Origin: Acidobacteriota bacterium
Lineage (GTDB): Bacteria > Acidobacteriota > Blastocatellia > RBC074
Reading direction: 5' to 3'
DNA length: 64,000 bases
NCBI GenBank assembly: GCA_016710075.1
Contig: JADJLO010000001.1
Span: 616,285 to 680,284, forward strand
Each line of letters opens with the position of its first letter. Position 1 is the stretch's first letter. Made by a program: the position numbers and the translations under genes. Under the pieces are notes generated by a model. The model was not told the origin of the DNA. It was given only the letters and a program-made list of their open reading frames with translations, and did not search any database. Positions 29,273 to 38,122 of the stretch are shown here, in pieces.

Positions 29273-30267
29273 TCAAGAAGGCGGCGCTCGAGTTGATGAC
29301 CGAGGCCGGCGTCTTTGCGCCGTTTCGATGGTTCGCTAAAACCGATACATTGATACTTATGTATCATCGGTTCGGCAGGACTGATGACGGGGTTACTGTT
29401 ACTCCGGAAGTATTCTCGAGACAGGTAGCATATCTGAACGCACATTACCGTATCGTGCCGCTTTCGGTTGTTGCGGATTATCTTAAATCGGGAGAGACGC
29501 TCCCGCGCGGACTCGCCGTTATCACCGTGGATGACGGGTACAAGGACTTTTATGATGCAGCCTTTCCGATACTGCGTAAACAAGGAGTGACGGCGACGGT
29601 CTTCCTGGTGACTGACTTCGTATCACAGAAGGCATGGATGCCGGCGGATCGAGCCGTGTTTCTTGCAACTCAGGCTGCGGGGGGAGAGTATCTCATTGAG
29701 GTTGGCGACGAGCGAATCCGGTTAACACTTGGGGATGAAGCTTCACGCGGAAGTGCCGCGGCCCGCATCAACAGCTCTCTTCTGTTGGTCCCGCTTGATG
29801 AGCGCAATGATGCAATTGCACGGATTGCCGGAAATCTCGGGGTCAGGTTGCCGACCCTTCCGCCGAATGATTTTAAGGCGCTTGACTGGAACAGTGCCCG
29901 TGAAATGGCGATCGCGGGTATTGAGTTTGGCTCGCATACTGTGACTCACGAGATGCTAACCACTGTCATCGAAGACAGGCTGCAGCGTGAAGTGCATGAT
30001 TCACGTGCGCAAATCGAGGATGAACTGGGACGGCCGTCAGACATCTTCTCTTATCCAAACGGCGAGATGAACGATAGCGTGCGGGAGGCGGTCATCCGTG
30101 CTGGATATCGAGGGGCCGGCTGTTCCGAACCGGGTTTCAATCATTCGAAGGTCGATCGGTTTGCAATGCGCAGAATCTATGCCGATACCGATCTGCCTCA
30201 CTTTGTCCAGACCACCAGCGGCTGTGAACAGTTCAAATACCGGCTGAGAAATAGAGGCGGAGGATGA
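29269..30267 (+). CDS. Polysaccharide deacetylase (NodB/CE4 family)
   Basis: A 332-residue protein with a NodB core: LMYHRFG near residue 27, TVDDGYKDFYDAAFPIL (motif 1 with two Asp, about residue 88), FGSHTVTHEML (zinc H-x3-H motif, about residue 225) and FSYPNGEMND (motif 3). The opening is cytoplasmic in character with no signal peptide. An insertion of about 90 residues between motifs 1 and 2 is typical of the WP_ deacetylases in capsule loci. It overlaps the FemAB-like gene by four bases, so both are made together, which suggests that the amine exposed by this enzyme is re-acylated by its neighbour. Confidence 0.8.
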   Translation: MIKKAALELMTEAGVFAPFRWFAKTDTLILMYHRFGRTDDGVTVTPEVFSRQVAYLNAHYRIVPLSVVADYLKSGETLPRGLAVITVDDGYKDFYDAAFPILRKQGVTATVFLVTDFVSQKAWMPADRAVFLATQAAGGEYLIEVGDERIRLTLGDEASRGSAAARINSSLLLVPLDERNDAIARIAGNLGVRLPTLPPNDFKALDWNSAREMAIAGIEFGSHTVTHEMLTTVIEDRLQREVHDSRAQIEDELGRPSDIFSYPNGEMNDSVREAVIRAGYRGAGCSEPGFNHSKVDRFAMRRIYADTDLPHFVQTTSGCEQFKYRLRNRGGG

Positions 30268-30332
30268 TCAATCATCATCTGATAAAGATAATCTTTGCCC
30301 GAAAATGCTTTTATTGTAATTAGACAAGGTTT

Positions 30333-31307
30333 ATGAAAAATAGTGGCGTGCCCGCAGTAAGTGTAATTATTCCAGCGTACAATACCTCGCAATACATTCG
30401 CGAAGCGCTCGACTCTGTTTTCGCGCAAACGTTCAAGGATTGCGAAATCATCGTCATCAATGACGGTTCACCCGACACGGAGAGACTTGAGCAGATACTT
30501 TGTGATTACCAGGACAGGATTGTTTACTTAAAAAAGGAGAATGGAGGGGTTGCCAGTGCGCGCAATGCGGGCATTAGCCTCGCACGAGGTAAATACCTGG
30601 CAATGCTTGACAGTGACGATATATGGTTGCCGGAATACCTGGAGAAGCAGGTATCTTCTTTTGCTGCAGGTTCAGACATCGCTGCCAGTTACACCAATGC
30701 CATGATCTTTGGCGATTCCCCTCTCGCGGGGAAAGATTTTATGTCCATCTTTCCCTCTGAAGGCGAGGTTACATTCCGGACCCTGCTAGAGGCAAAAGTC
30801 CATGTCGTGGGGACATCCATGGCGCTGAGGCAGGTCGTCATTGACGCCGGGATGTATGACGAAACGCTGGCAACCTCCGAAGATTTTGACTTGTGGCTGC
30901 GGATCGCCCATCAGGGATGGAGAATTGTCTATAACAAACAACCCTTATTTCGCTATCGTCGACGCGGAGGTTGTTTGAGCGATGATCAGATAAGCTTTTG
31001 GAGTAGCTTCCTTCGAGTCATGGAAAAGATCGAAAGAACCATGCCCCTCACTCAAAAAGAAAGAGAGATAGTTGAGGCAAGATGTAATTATATAAAAGCC
31101 ATGCTGAGTTTATATGTGGGTAAGCAGTCTTTCTTCGCAGGCGAGACAGCGAAAGCTATAGAAAACCTGACTTTTGCCAACGAATACTTCAGGACCCTCA
31201 AGCTATCTATCGTGTTGTGGATGCTCCGTCTTGCACCGGGACTGATGCTCAATTTATATCAAGCTCGTGATCGCTTAATGTTCAGAAAAGACACCAGGTC
31301 TCTATGA
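30333..31307 (+). CDS. Glycosyltransferase family 2
   Basis: A 324-residue GT-A enzyme. The start VSVIIPAYNTSQYIREAL, then IVINDGSPD, NGGVASARNAGI and LAMLDSDDIW (the metal-binding D-x-D type motif as DSDD) are standard for GT2. SEDFDLWLRIAHQGWRI carries the ED catalytic-base motif. The last 100 residues are helical without a clear membrane span. It is the last plus-strand gene of the polysaccharide locus and converges on a minus-strand deacetylase 47 bases away. Confidence 0.85.
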   Translation: MKNSGVPAVSVIIPAYNTSQYIREALDSVFAQTFKDCEIIVINDGSPDTERLEQILCDYQDRIVYLKKENGGVASARNAGISLARGKYLAMLDSDDIWLPEYLEKQVSSFAAGSDIAASYTNAMIFGDSPLAGKDFMSIFPSEGEVTFRTLLEAKVHVVGTSMALRQVVIDAGMYDETLATSEDFDLWLRIAHQGWRIVYNKQPLFRYRRRGGCLSDDQISFWSSFLRVMEKIERTMPLTQKEREIVEARCNYIKAMLSLYVGKQSFFAGETAKAIENLTFANEYFRTLKLSIVLWMLRLAPGLMLNLYQARDRLMFRKDTRSL

Positions 31308-31354
31308 TCCGGATGACAAGCAATTGATTCGATAGATCTTCTAATAAATGAATG

Positions 31355-32442
31355 TTATTCATGCACTGTAACAGATGGCCTCAACTCATAATCTGACACC
31401 CCCATATTATAAGTCTTGTATCGATGTGGGATTGCGGCCGCTACCCCGGTTAACCAGGCTTCGAATTCGCAATGATGCAATGGGGTAGTGTCAATCAGTC
31501 TGGGAAGCATGAAGCGATTTGACTGTCGGGTGGCAAGTCCTGGGTCGCAGGTTGTGGCGGATGCGACATCCAGATCCTCAAGCCAGGGAAAGAAGGCCTC
31601 ATCGAAGTTGCCGCTGGGGTAGCATAAATGGGTGGCCCGATAGCCGCACATCTTTAGAATGCTGGCCCTGTTCTCATCTATCTCCCGGTAAAAAAAGTTC
31701 ACGATTCAAAGGTGTTCGATGACGGTGAGTATGCAACTGTATGTCAACACCTTCTGCAGCAAGTTGACTGACCTCGTCGTGATTGAGCAGGTTGAGAATT
31801 CGTTTGGATAACAGGAGGTCGTAATCGATTCCGAGTTGATCAGCAAGCGCTCTTGTTATTATCCCTTTATCAGTCAGTGACAAGTGTTTTTGTCGAATAT
31901 GTGTTATCACCGTTTCGAAAGCACGCGTTTTTCTCACCGTCATTTGACAGATCAAACTTCATGTCAATGCCAGTTACCGGCTTGAGATCGATAACCTTGT
32001 CTCGACCTTTCCACAGCAAATACGATACCAATGCATCCTTGATGGGGCGATTATTCTCAACATGATATGTTGTCAGATATAGAGTGGAAGGGAATTTGAA
32101 TTCCTTGAGTATGGGATGGACAGCTCTGTAAAAATTGTAGTATCCATCATCGAATGTAAGCGCCACACTATTTCCTGGCAGGTCTCCGGCGTACAGCCGC
32201 TCGATGGCTTCCCCAAGCGGCAAGACTGTACAGTTCCATTTCTTGATCAACTCCATCCTCTCTCTGAAGAGGTTGGGCGGCATAAATAGCTCTTTATCCC
32301 ATAAATGCTCGTCTTCCATCGATATGCCATGGTAGGCGAGAATCAGAAGCCGATTTTGACGCCAATTGCTGCGCTGGATTATTTTATAGGCTCCGGTAGC
32401 CTTGACGCCTGTCAGGATTAATTGTTTTAGTCTTTTCAGCAT
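31355..32442 (-). CDS. Polysaccharide deacetylase (NodB/CE4), two frameshifts
   Basis: The only minus-strand gene of the glycan locus, about 362 residues when mended. Part one has LILAYHGIS and LTFDDGYYNFYRAVHPIL (motif 1); part two has VDIQLHTHRHRTP (zinc H-x-H-x-H type motif 2); part three has LCYPSGNFDEAFFPWL (motif 3). The breaks fall in homopolymers: one base too many in the T run at 31928-31932 (plus-strand view) and one too many in the A run at 31690-31696. Removing one base at each gives one protein. I start at the ATG whose first base is 32442, giving MLKRLKQL; the frame is open further upstream without a better signal. It is the third NodB-type enzyme of the locus. Confidence 0.75.
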
Positions 32443-32708
32443 GCGGCTTTTGCCTGTTTTATCCGAATGTGCGGGGATGAGGCACCTTTTTTGAATGTTA
32501 CTTCTACAACGCATTTAACAAAGTCATTTGTGTTCATAGAAGTGAGATATATTTATTGTGAGTCGAAATGTATATTATCAAATCTGAAGATTTGGTGACA
32601 ATATGTAAACCAGAATCGTCATTGGATCATAAAAAAAACGGAGTTGAGGGAGAGGGCAGAACAGATGAGCCCCGGAAATCAATACTGTCGCAGGAGCGAA
32701 AAAATCAA
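32443..32708. other. Divergent intergenic region, no gene seen
   Basis: This stretch separates the minus-strand deacetylase from the plus-strand EVE gene and must contain promoters for both, but I see no clear -35/-10 pair. An open frame continues upstream of the EVE gene as far as 32568, yet its amino-acid content is low-complexity and does not match the family, so I treat it as non-coding. Confidence 0.4.
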
Positions 32709-33194
32709 GTGAAGCATTGGTTGATGAAGAGCGAGCCTGAGTCGTTTTCAATAGACGATCTGGCAAAGATGCCTGGAAAGACTACATTCTGGGATGGAGT
32801 CAGGAATTATCAGGCGAGAAATTTCATGCGTGAAATGGAGCCTGGAGATCAGGTCTTTTTTTATCACAGCAACGCCGACCCGCCGAGTATTGTCGGGATA
32901 GCCGAAGTGGTGAAAAAAACCTACCCCGACCATACGGCGCTTGACCCCCGGAACCACCATTATTATCCGAAGAGTACGCCGGCTAATCCGATCTGGGAGA
33001 TGGTCGATATCCGGCTTATCAGGAAATTCGATCAGGGGTTGTCTCTGAATCGGTTGAGAGATGTCCCGGGACTTGAGAAGATGGAACTGCTCAGAAAGGG
33101 ATCGCGACTTTCCGTTCAGCCGGTGAAACCACAGGAATGGAAGATCATCCTCAGGATTGCTGAAAAGGATTCCAGGAAAAATATTCAAAAATGA
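32709..33194 (+). CDS. EVE-domain protein
   Basis: A 161-residue protein that is essentially one EVE domain (PUA-like fold, thymocyte nuclear protein 1 family). Family motifs: HWLMKSEPESFSIDDL at the start, then FWDGVRNYQARNFMR, MEPGDQVFFYHSN, GIAEVVKKTYPDHTA and the C-terminal LRKGSRLSVQPV. EVE domains bind modified bases, chiefly modified cytosines, in a pocket. I choose the GTG at 32709, preceded by AGGAG at about 11 bases, because it gives the conserved N-terminus. The stop overlaps the start of endonuclease III by four bases, so the two are co-translated, which suggests a link to DNA repair. Confidence 0.85.
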   Translation: MKHWLMKSEPESFSIDDLAKMPGKTTFWDGVRNYQARNFMREMEPGDQVFFYHSNADPPSIVGIAEVVKKTYPDHTALDPRNHHYYPKSTPANPIWEMVDIRLIRKFDQGLSLNRLRDVPGLEKMELLRKGSRLSVQPVKPQEWKIILRIAEKDSRKNIQK

Positions 33195-33847
33195 AAGAGA
33201 AAAGATCCGATCTTGAAGCCAGACTGGCTGCGATTTGCCGTGGGTTGCGGAAGCAATACCCGGACGCAAAATGTGCCTTGAATCATTCGTCTCCGGTGGA
33301 ATTGTTGATAGCGACCATTATGTCGGCGCAGTGCACTGATGAGCGGGTAAATATCGTAACAGCCACGCTCTTCAGGAAATATCGGAGCTGCAACGATTAT
33401 GTATCGGTCTCACAGGCGGAACTCGAAAAAGATATCAATTCCGTAACATTCTTCAGAAACAAGGCGAAAGCCATCCAGGGAGCGTGTCAGATATTGATCG
33501 ACAAATACCAGTGCGAGGTTCCCAGGACTGTTGAAGAGCTGATCGAGCTGCCGGGCGTCGGTAGGAAGACCGCGAATGTCGTCATGGGAAATGCTTTCGG
33601 CATTCCCTCCGGGGTTGTGGTTGATACTCATGTCATGAGGCTGTCTCAACGCCTGAGACTGACCGATCATAAACAACCTGAAAAGATAGAAGTAGATCTC
33701 ATGAACCTGCTCCAGCCAAAGCTGTGGATCGATTTTTCACATTGGCTCATTCTGCATGGCAGGCAGATTTGCAAGGCCAGAAAGCCGGCATGCGACAAGT
33801 GTACGATTGAAAAATTCTGCCCTTCATCCAGTCTCAAATTGAATTGA
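33191..33847 (+). CDS. nth: Endonuclease III (DNA glycosylase/AP lyase)
   Basis: A 218-residue enzyme of base-excision repair that removes oxidised pyrimidines. The helix-hairpin-helix is ELPGVGRKTANVV with the catalytic Lys, the catalytic Asp is in VVVDTHVMRLS, and the [4Fe-4S] cluster is bound by four Cys near the C-terminus in the pattern C-x6-C-x2-C-x5-C. All key residues are present and length is normal. An early MSAQCTD segment is also family-typical. Its ATG overlaps the EVE stop (ATGA), and a SET-domain gene follows after 25 bases. Confidence 0.95.
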   Translation: MKEKRSDLEARLAAICRGLRKQYPDAKCALNHSSPVELLIATIMSAQCTDERVNIVTATLFRKYRSCNDYVSVSQAELEKDINSVTFFRNKAKAIQGACQILIDKYQCEVPRTVEELIELPGVGRKTANVVMGNAFGIPSGVVVDTHVMRLSQRLRLTDHKQPEKIEVDLMNLLQPKLWIDFSHWLILHGRQICKARKPACDKCTIEKFCPSSSLKLN

Positions 33848-33872
33848 ATAAGGAAACCAGAGGAGTGAGAGT

Positions 33873-34304
33873 TTGAAGAATCAGGCGCCGGGAATCGATG
33901 TCAGGCCATCCGAGATAGATGGCAAGGGGTGTTTTGCGACCATCGGGTTCAAGAAGGGAAGGAAGATTGCCGAATACGAGGGCGAAAAGATATCAAGGCG
34001 AGAGATAGCCCGACGGCTCAAGGGTAGGAAGCGAATTCATATCTGCGGCCTGAATTCATATTGGGCAATCGACGGCAGAGCGGGCAACGGCACTCAATAC
34101 ATCAATCATTCCTGTAACCCGAATTGTTATGTCAGGACAATTCATGATCACATATTGTTTTTCGCCCTCAGGGATATTGAGCCGGGAGAGGAAATTCTGC
34201 TCGATTATGAGCAGTCCTATCACTCAGACAGAAAGCAATGCAGTTGCGGCGCCCCGAATTGTCGCGGGCGAATCAACAAGATTGCGGGCAATTCAAAGGA
34301 GTAG
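33873..34304 (+). CDS. SET-domain methyltransferase-like protein
   Basis: A 143-residue small SET protein. It shows GIDVRPSEIDGKGCFA (SET-N start), the SAM/catalytic core YINHSCNPNCYVR, then IEPGEEILLDYEQSY with the conserved Tyr, and a post-SET-like CSCGAPNCRG where three Cys may bind zinc with the core Cys. These are the residues of active protein-lysine methyltransferases. A TTG start is the only codon well placed after GAGGAG. Substrates of free-standing bacterial SET proteins are mostly unknown. It probably shares a transcript with the EVE and nth genes. Confidence 0.8.
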   Translation: MKNQAPGIDVRPSEIDGKGCFATIGFKKGRKIAEYEGEKISRREIARRLKGRKRIHICGLNSYWAIDGRAGNGTQYINHSCNPNCYVRTIHDHILFFALRDIEPGEEILLDYEQSYHSDRKQCSCGAPNCRGRINKIAGNSKE

Positions 34305-34324
34305 GTCCCCGGCTCGAAACAGAA

Positions 34325-36031
34325 TCATCTGATGAACGGTCTGAGCACTTCGAGTCTGCGTGCAATCTCGGAGCTGGTCATCAACCTGAACCTGGCCGGA
34401 ACCATGGCCCGGGTTGTTGCCTCGCGTGCAGCGACAAGTTCCTGATATTCCACCGCCTGATCGTCGCGAGCCGGAGTGAATTCGGAGGCGACAAATGCCA
34501 GATCGTCATTGGTCACCCCATCGTGTCCGGCGATTCGAGCCCCTCGTCTCGACCTGATGAGAATTGATTCGATATCCGCGCCGGAAAGGTGAATCTGGCT
34601 TTTATTTACCGGGCCCCAGTCGGTAATCTTGTTCTTGATATTATTCTTGCGCGTCATGACCGTGGCAATTTCCTGTCTCTCTTCCGCAGTTTCAGGATAA
34701 AAGAGAGCGATATGTTCTTCACATCTTCCCTGGCGTTTGAGGTCGATTGGCAGTCGGTCTGGCCTTGATGTCATCAGTATCCAGAGGATTCTACCTCGAT
34801 TCTCGGTATTCCCCATGGCGGATGCGATTTTAGAGAAGACTCGCTGATTGACCCCTGAGTCTCCATCAGTTTCGCGCGAGCCGAGAGCGGCATCGGCTTC
34901 ATCGATCAAGACAACTATGGGCGCCAGTGTCTGCAGCAGGTTGAGGATCTTTTCGAGGTTGGACTCGGTTGATCCAACCCATTTATCTCTGAAATTGCTG
35001 AATTCGACAACATTGAGTCCGCAATCCTTGGCAAAACACTCGGCCAGAAAGGTCTTTCCGGTGCCGACCGGACCGCAGATGAGGATGCCCATCGGGGCTT
35101 CTTCGAGGTTGCCATTCTTGATTGTTTCCGCAATGTCGCGGAGATATTCCTTGGCTTCGCGCATCCCGCCAACGCTGTCCAGGCCGAATCGCGGCGTTAC
35201 AAATTCAATCAGGCCCGCACATTCTGATTCGATGATATCTTTTTTCTTAATTCTGACATCGTTGAAAGTGAGACCGTCGTCAGATTCCCTTGCTGCGCAT
35301 AACATCGATCTGATGTGAACCAGATTCAGGCCGGAAGTCATGGCTGTCAGTTGATCCAGATTCATTTCGACTTTATCGATCGGGTAGGCCGAGGTGAATT
35401 CCTTGATAAAATCTTTTCGCTGTTCCTCGTCGGGGTAGTGGACCTGGATCGTTGCCAGTCTCGAATTCTCCCGGATTCGCGGGTGAATGTCCGACAGGGA
35501 TTCTGCGATGAGAATGGCAAGGTTATCTGTCTCCATGAATCGAGGGCTGGTCAACCATCGCTGCAGCGAGACGAGCGCATTGCGGTCGTCGCTCGAAAGA
35601 TATCCGATCTCTCCAGCCGGAAAGATGGTTTCCAGAAAATTGATGATCACCGCCACCTTGTCGGAGAAATAGAGAAACCTCTCGATCATCGGAAGAGCTC
35701 GTGCCGGGTCGCGAGGCAGTTGGGCCGCGGTCTTGAAATCGAGCAACGGATCAGCGACTCTCTGCTGGGCTAGAAACGCCCTCATCGTCTCCTCTGAATC
35801 GAAAGTAATCCCCTCGCTGCGGTTGTAGAGAACTATCCGTTTGTTGCCAAGAAGCTCTTTCTGCAGGAATGAGAGGATGGAAACGTACCCGCTCCGGGAT
35901 CTGATCAGATCGTAAATATTGGGATGCAGGAGAAAATGGCTGGCTTCCCCGGCGCGGTATTTTGTTGAAAGCTCTTCAGCCCACGGGGGCATAGTGTCAG
36001 GAGCGGAGAGTGAATGAGCAGATATTGCCAT
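34325..36031 (-). CDS. AAA+ ATPase with degenerate N-terminal module, Vps4-like pore loop
   Basis: A 568-residue protein. The C-terminal AAA domain (about 265-490) has Walker A GPVGTGKT, pore loop 1 DKWVGSTESNLEKIL, Walker B VVLIDEADAALG and an SRH-like RQGRCEEHIALFYP. The KWVG pore loop is like that of the classic AAA clade (Vps4, katanin, spastin). The N-terminal 240 residues look like a second AAA-like fold without Walker A, as in Ycf46-type proteins. The ATG at 36031 follows GGAGG at seven bases; the frame upstream is ignored. It is the last gene of the minus-strand group that begins with PspA, an ESCRT-III relative, so a role in remodelling PspA polymers or a membrane complex is an attractive inference. 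Confidence 0.8.
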   Translation of the reverse strand: MAISAHSLSAPDTMPPWAEELSTKYRAGEASHFLLHPNIYDLIRSRSGYVSILSFLQKELLGNKRIVLYNRSEGITFDSEETMRAFLAQQRVADPLLDFKTAAQLPRDPARALPMIERFLYFSDKVAVIINFLETIFPAGEIGYLSSDDRNALVSLQRWLTSPRFMETDNLAILIAESLSDIHPRIRENSRLATIQVHYPDEEQRKDFIKEFTSAYPIDKVEMNLDQLTAMTSGLNLVHIRSMLCAARESDDGLTFNDVRIKKKDIIESECAGLIEFVTPRFGLDSVGGMREAKEYLRDIAETIKNGNLEEAPMGILICGPVGTGKTFLAECFAKDCGLNVVEFSNFRDKWVGSTESNLEKILNLLQTLAPIVVLIDEADAALGSRETDGDSGVNQRVFSKIASAMGNTENRGRILWILMTSRPDRLPIDLKRQGRCEEHIALFYPETAEERQEIATVMTRKNNIKNKITDWGPVNKSQIHLSGADIESILIRSRRGARIAGHDGVTNDDLAFVASEFTPARDDQAVEYQELVAAREATTRAMVPARFRLMTSSEIARRLEVLRPFIR

Positions 36032-36165
36032 GATTTCATCCTCCGCCGAAGGGGGCACATTTTGTCCGCGAAATGATCATCCCGGATTAGGATAAATCCC
36101 GGTCATCCGGTTGAATTACACTGCAGTCACGGGGCCTCCTGCGGCGTTGATAGTTGTTTTCCCAG

Positions 36166-37032
36166 CTATTGCTGAGATGGTGGTTTGCCGGCTTCCGACT
36201 TGTCGGAAATCCTGAAGGTGACAAAGCCCGTGATCGGGGTCTTATCCTCTGAAAACAGGGATTGCGGAAACTCCCACTGTCGTGCCGCAGCCAGGGCCAG
36301 GTCGTTTACTTCAGGGATTGATGATGATTGTATATCAGTCCTGACAACCTTGCCTTCAGCGTTGATTTCCACCTTCACCCTGATAAATCCGTTCAACTTG
36401 AGATCTTTGATGCCTTGAGGTGTTTCCAGTTGAACCCGGCGAGTGGCTTTTTCTTCAAGGCTTGCGGACGCGCGTTCGTCCACATAACGCCTGGGTTGTG
36501 GATCCTTTTCCAGCTCAACGGAGAAGGCGAGCCCGATATAATAGTCATATCCCTCGAAAGGTTGGGGATTTTCCCCCAGCCTGAAATACTTCGCATAGTC
36601 GGCAGGTGGAAGCTTGAAGTTGCTTATGACGTAGTAATAAGAATATCCGCTATCGACCTCAATCGACTGTATCGATACGGCAGTCGGTTTATTACCTGAT
36701 TTCTTCGGTAGATTGGCATTCAGTTCAGGTATCAGGGATGTGCCGGGAGTAGTGCCGTCGCCGTAGCTTTGAGCGCCATTCAACGACAACTCGAAACTGC
36801 TTCCGTCCTGTGAGCGCGCCAGCGATACCGTTGTGGGCTTCGAAGTCCTGAAGACTCGACGCAATTCAGTGCGCAGGATGGCTATATCACCCACCGGATA
36901 ACTCTTCTTAAGGGTGCTGATCCATTTGTCGTGATCGACAATTTGGCCGGTCCTGACCTTGAATGTCTGGTCTGTCGGCGGTTCGGTTTTCCCATTTGGC
37001 ACCCGAAGCTGAAATAACTTCATGGTTAACAT
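36166..37032 (-). CDS. TonB-C-like domain protein without membrane anchor
   Basis: A 288-residue protein. The last 90 residues (GFIRVKVEINAEGKVVRTDI, then EVNDLALAAARQWEF and GFVTFRI) are a clear TonB C-terminal/energy-transducer type domain, with the usual A-W-x-F region as AARQWEF. The first 190 residues form a domain that I do not recognise, with a Tyr-rich strand (SGYSYYYVISNF). No signal peptide or TonB-type membrane anchor is visible from the annotated start, although a start further upstream in another frame (see 36908-37198) complicates this. It sits between PspA-operon genes. A role as a protein-protein adaptor is possible. An ATG nine bases downstream (37023) is an alternative start. 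Confidence 0.65.
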   Translation of the reverse strand: MLTMKLFQLRVPNGKTEPPTDQTFKVRTGQIVDHDKWISTLKKSYPVGDIAILRTELRRVFRTSKPTTVSLARSQDGSSFELSLNGAQSYGDGTTPGTSLIPELNANLPKKSGNKPTAVSIQSIEVDSGYSYYYVISNFKLPPADYAKYFRLGENPQPFEGYDYYIGLAFSVELEKDPQPRRYVDERASASLEEKATRRVQLETPQGIKDLKLNGFIRVKVEINAEGKVVRTDIQSSSIPEVNDLALAAARQWEFPQSLFSEDKTPITGFVTFRISDKSEAGKPPSQQ

Positions 37033-37198
37033 GAATCGGCTTAATCCCTAAATCTTCATCTTGCCCGCTGCGTCTGTGCATTCTGTGCCCGCGCCGCCGG
37101 CCCGTTACGGCAATCAAAATGCACGTCGCCATGCAAATTATCAGAGACCTCGAAAAGCCCGAGCGGGCTGCCGATATGATCGAATACGAATTGAACAT
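36908..37198 (-). CDS. Possible small membrane ORF with strong ribosome site
   Basis: On the minus strand GGAGG lies eight bases before an ATG at 37198, in a 245-base gap of the PspA group. The frame gives a basic start, one hydrophobic stretch (SLIICMATCILIAVTG) and a polar tail; it runs 125 bases into the next gene in a different frame, which is unusual. The strong site argues for translation here. Either the protein is real and ends in the overlap, or a frameshift hides its true end (another frame stops at about 37058). It could also be the true N-terminal part of the TonB-like gene. No family recognised. Confidence 0.3.
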   Translation of the reverse strand: MFNSYSIISAARSGFSRSLIICMATCILIAVTGRRRGHRMHRRSGQDEDLGIKPIHVNHEVISASGAKWENRTADRPDIQGQDRPNCRSRQMDQHP

Positions 37199-37277
37199 TA
37201 CTGATACCTCCAAAAAATTGGCTGGGGCCGGGATAAGGGAAGGGGATGAATATTATTATTTATGAACAAGCGGTCTA

Positions 37278-38111
37278 TTATCTTTCTCCGGCCAGGGAAG
37301 TTCTCATTTGATTAGCTTCCCGATTTAAAGAGTCGAGCTGGCCCATAATCGGGGCCGTCTGCTGCAGAATCTCTTTGGTGGTCTCGATCGAAGATAGCAG
37401 AGTATCGAAATCCAGAGAAAGAATATGTTCCGGCATCGGCATGGTCACTACCTGATCGTTGACCAGCCCGAAGAAGTTCTCGATCATCTGAAGCTGGGCT
37501 TCAACCCGTTTAACGCTGCGCTCAATATCGTCGAATGTTTGAAGCCTGCGGCGAAGTATCTCGACATTCTTCTCGTGAAGAGGCTTTGTTGCCTCATCGG
37601 CAAATTGCGCGGCTCTTTCAGCCTGTCTCAACTGATTCTCAACTGCCTGCCGGTTGATCGTTCGCAGATGATTTTTTCTGCGGCGATATTCATCGAGCAG
37701 ATCCACGAAGGCTTCCCAGGTGGATTCGAGTTCCCTCAGTTGAATCGGCTCTTCCGAGAGCCTGGCGAATTTTCTATAGTTGCTGGAAATTTGATTTTTC
37801 ATCCAACTGAGATATTCAACCGCCTCGCGTTCTCGCGGATCGAAAGTCTTGATGAGTTCAATTCTCTGTTTTTTACGTTGGTCATCGAACAGGTAGCGAG
37901 ATCTTCGATCGACAATTTTCCTGTATAAATTCGATGCCGGGACTGTCGCCAGGTAGAACCCTTCGGCAACGAGGGCCCCCACAAGAACGAACGAGGGCTC
38001 AAGAAAACCGGTTGTTGCGGAATATGCTGCCGCGGCACCGGCGAGCAGCAGACCTCCGATATTAATCGGCTCCTTGAGCGCCTCTTTAAAATAAGATGAT
38101 TTGAACTCCAT
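37278..38111 (-). CDS. Two-TM coiled-coil membrane protein of the PspA operon
   Basis: A 277-residue protein. Residues 15-55 carry two hydrophobic segments (NIGGLLLAGAAAAYSA and SFVLVGALVAEGFYLA) that form a short hairpin, and the remaining 220 residues are a highly charged, helical region with heptad-like spacing, so mostly coiled coil facing the cytoplasm. I know no named family for it. It begins 11 nt after the pspA stop. The size and layout fit a membrane partner that holds PspA at the membrane, similar in logic to PspB/PspC or PspM, but with no sequence resemblance visible to me. Confidence 0.7.
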   Translation of the reverse strand: MEFKSSYFKEALKEPINIGGLLLAGAAAAYSATTGFLEPSFVLVGALVAEGFYLATVPASNLYRKIVDRRSRYLFDDQRKKQRIELIKTFDPREREAVEYLSWMKNQISSNYRKFARLSEEPIQLRELESTWEAFVDLLDEYRRRKNHLRTINRQAVENQLRQAERAAQFADEATKPLHEKNVEILRRRLQTFDDIERSVKRVEAQLQMIENFFGLVNDQVVTMPMPEHILSLDFDTLLSSIETTKEILQQTAPIMGQLDSLNREANQMRTSLAGER

Positions 38112-38122
38112 CTGAGATATTG

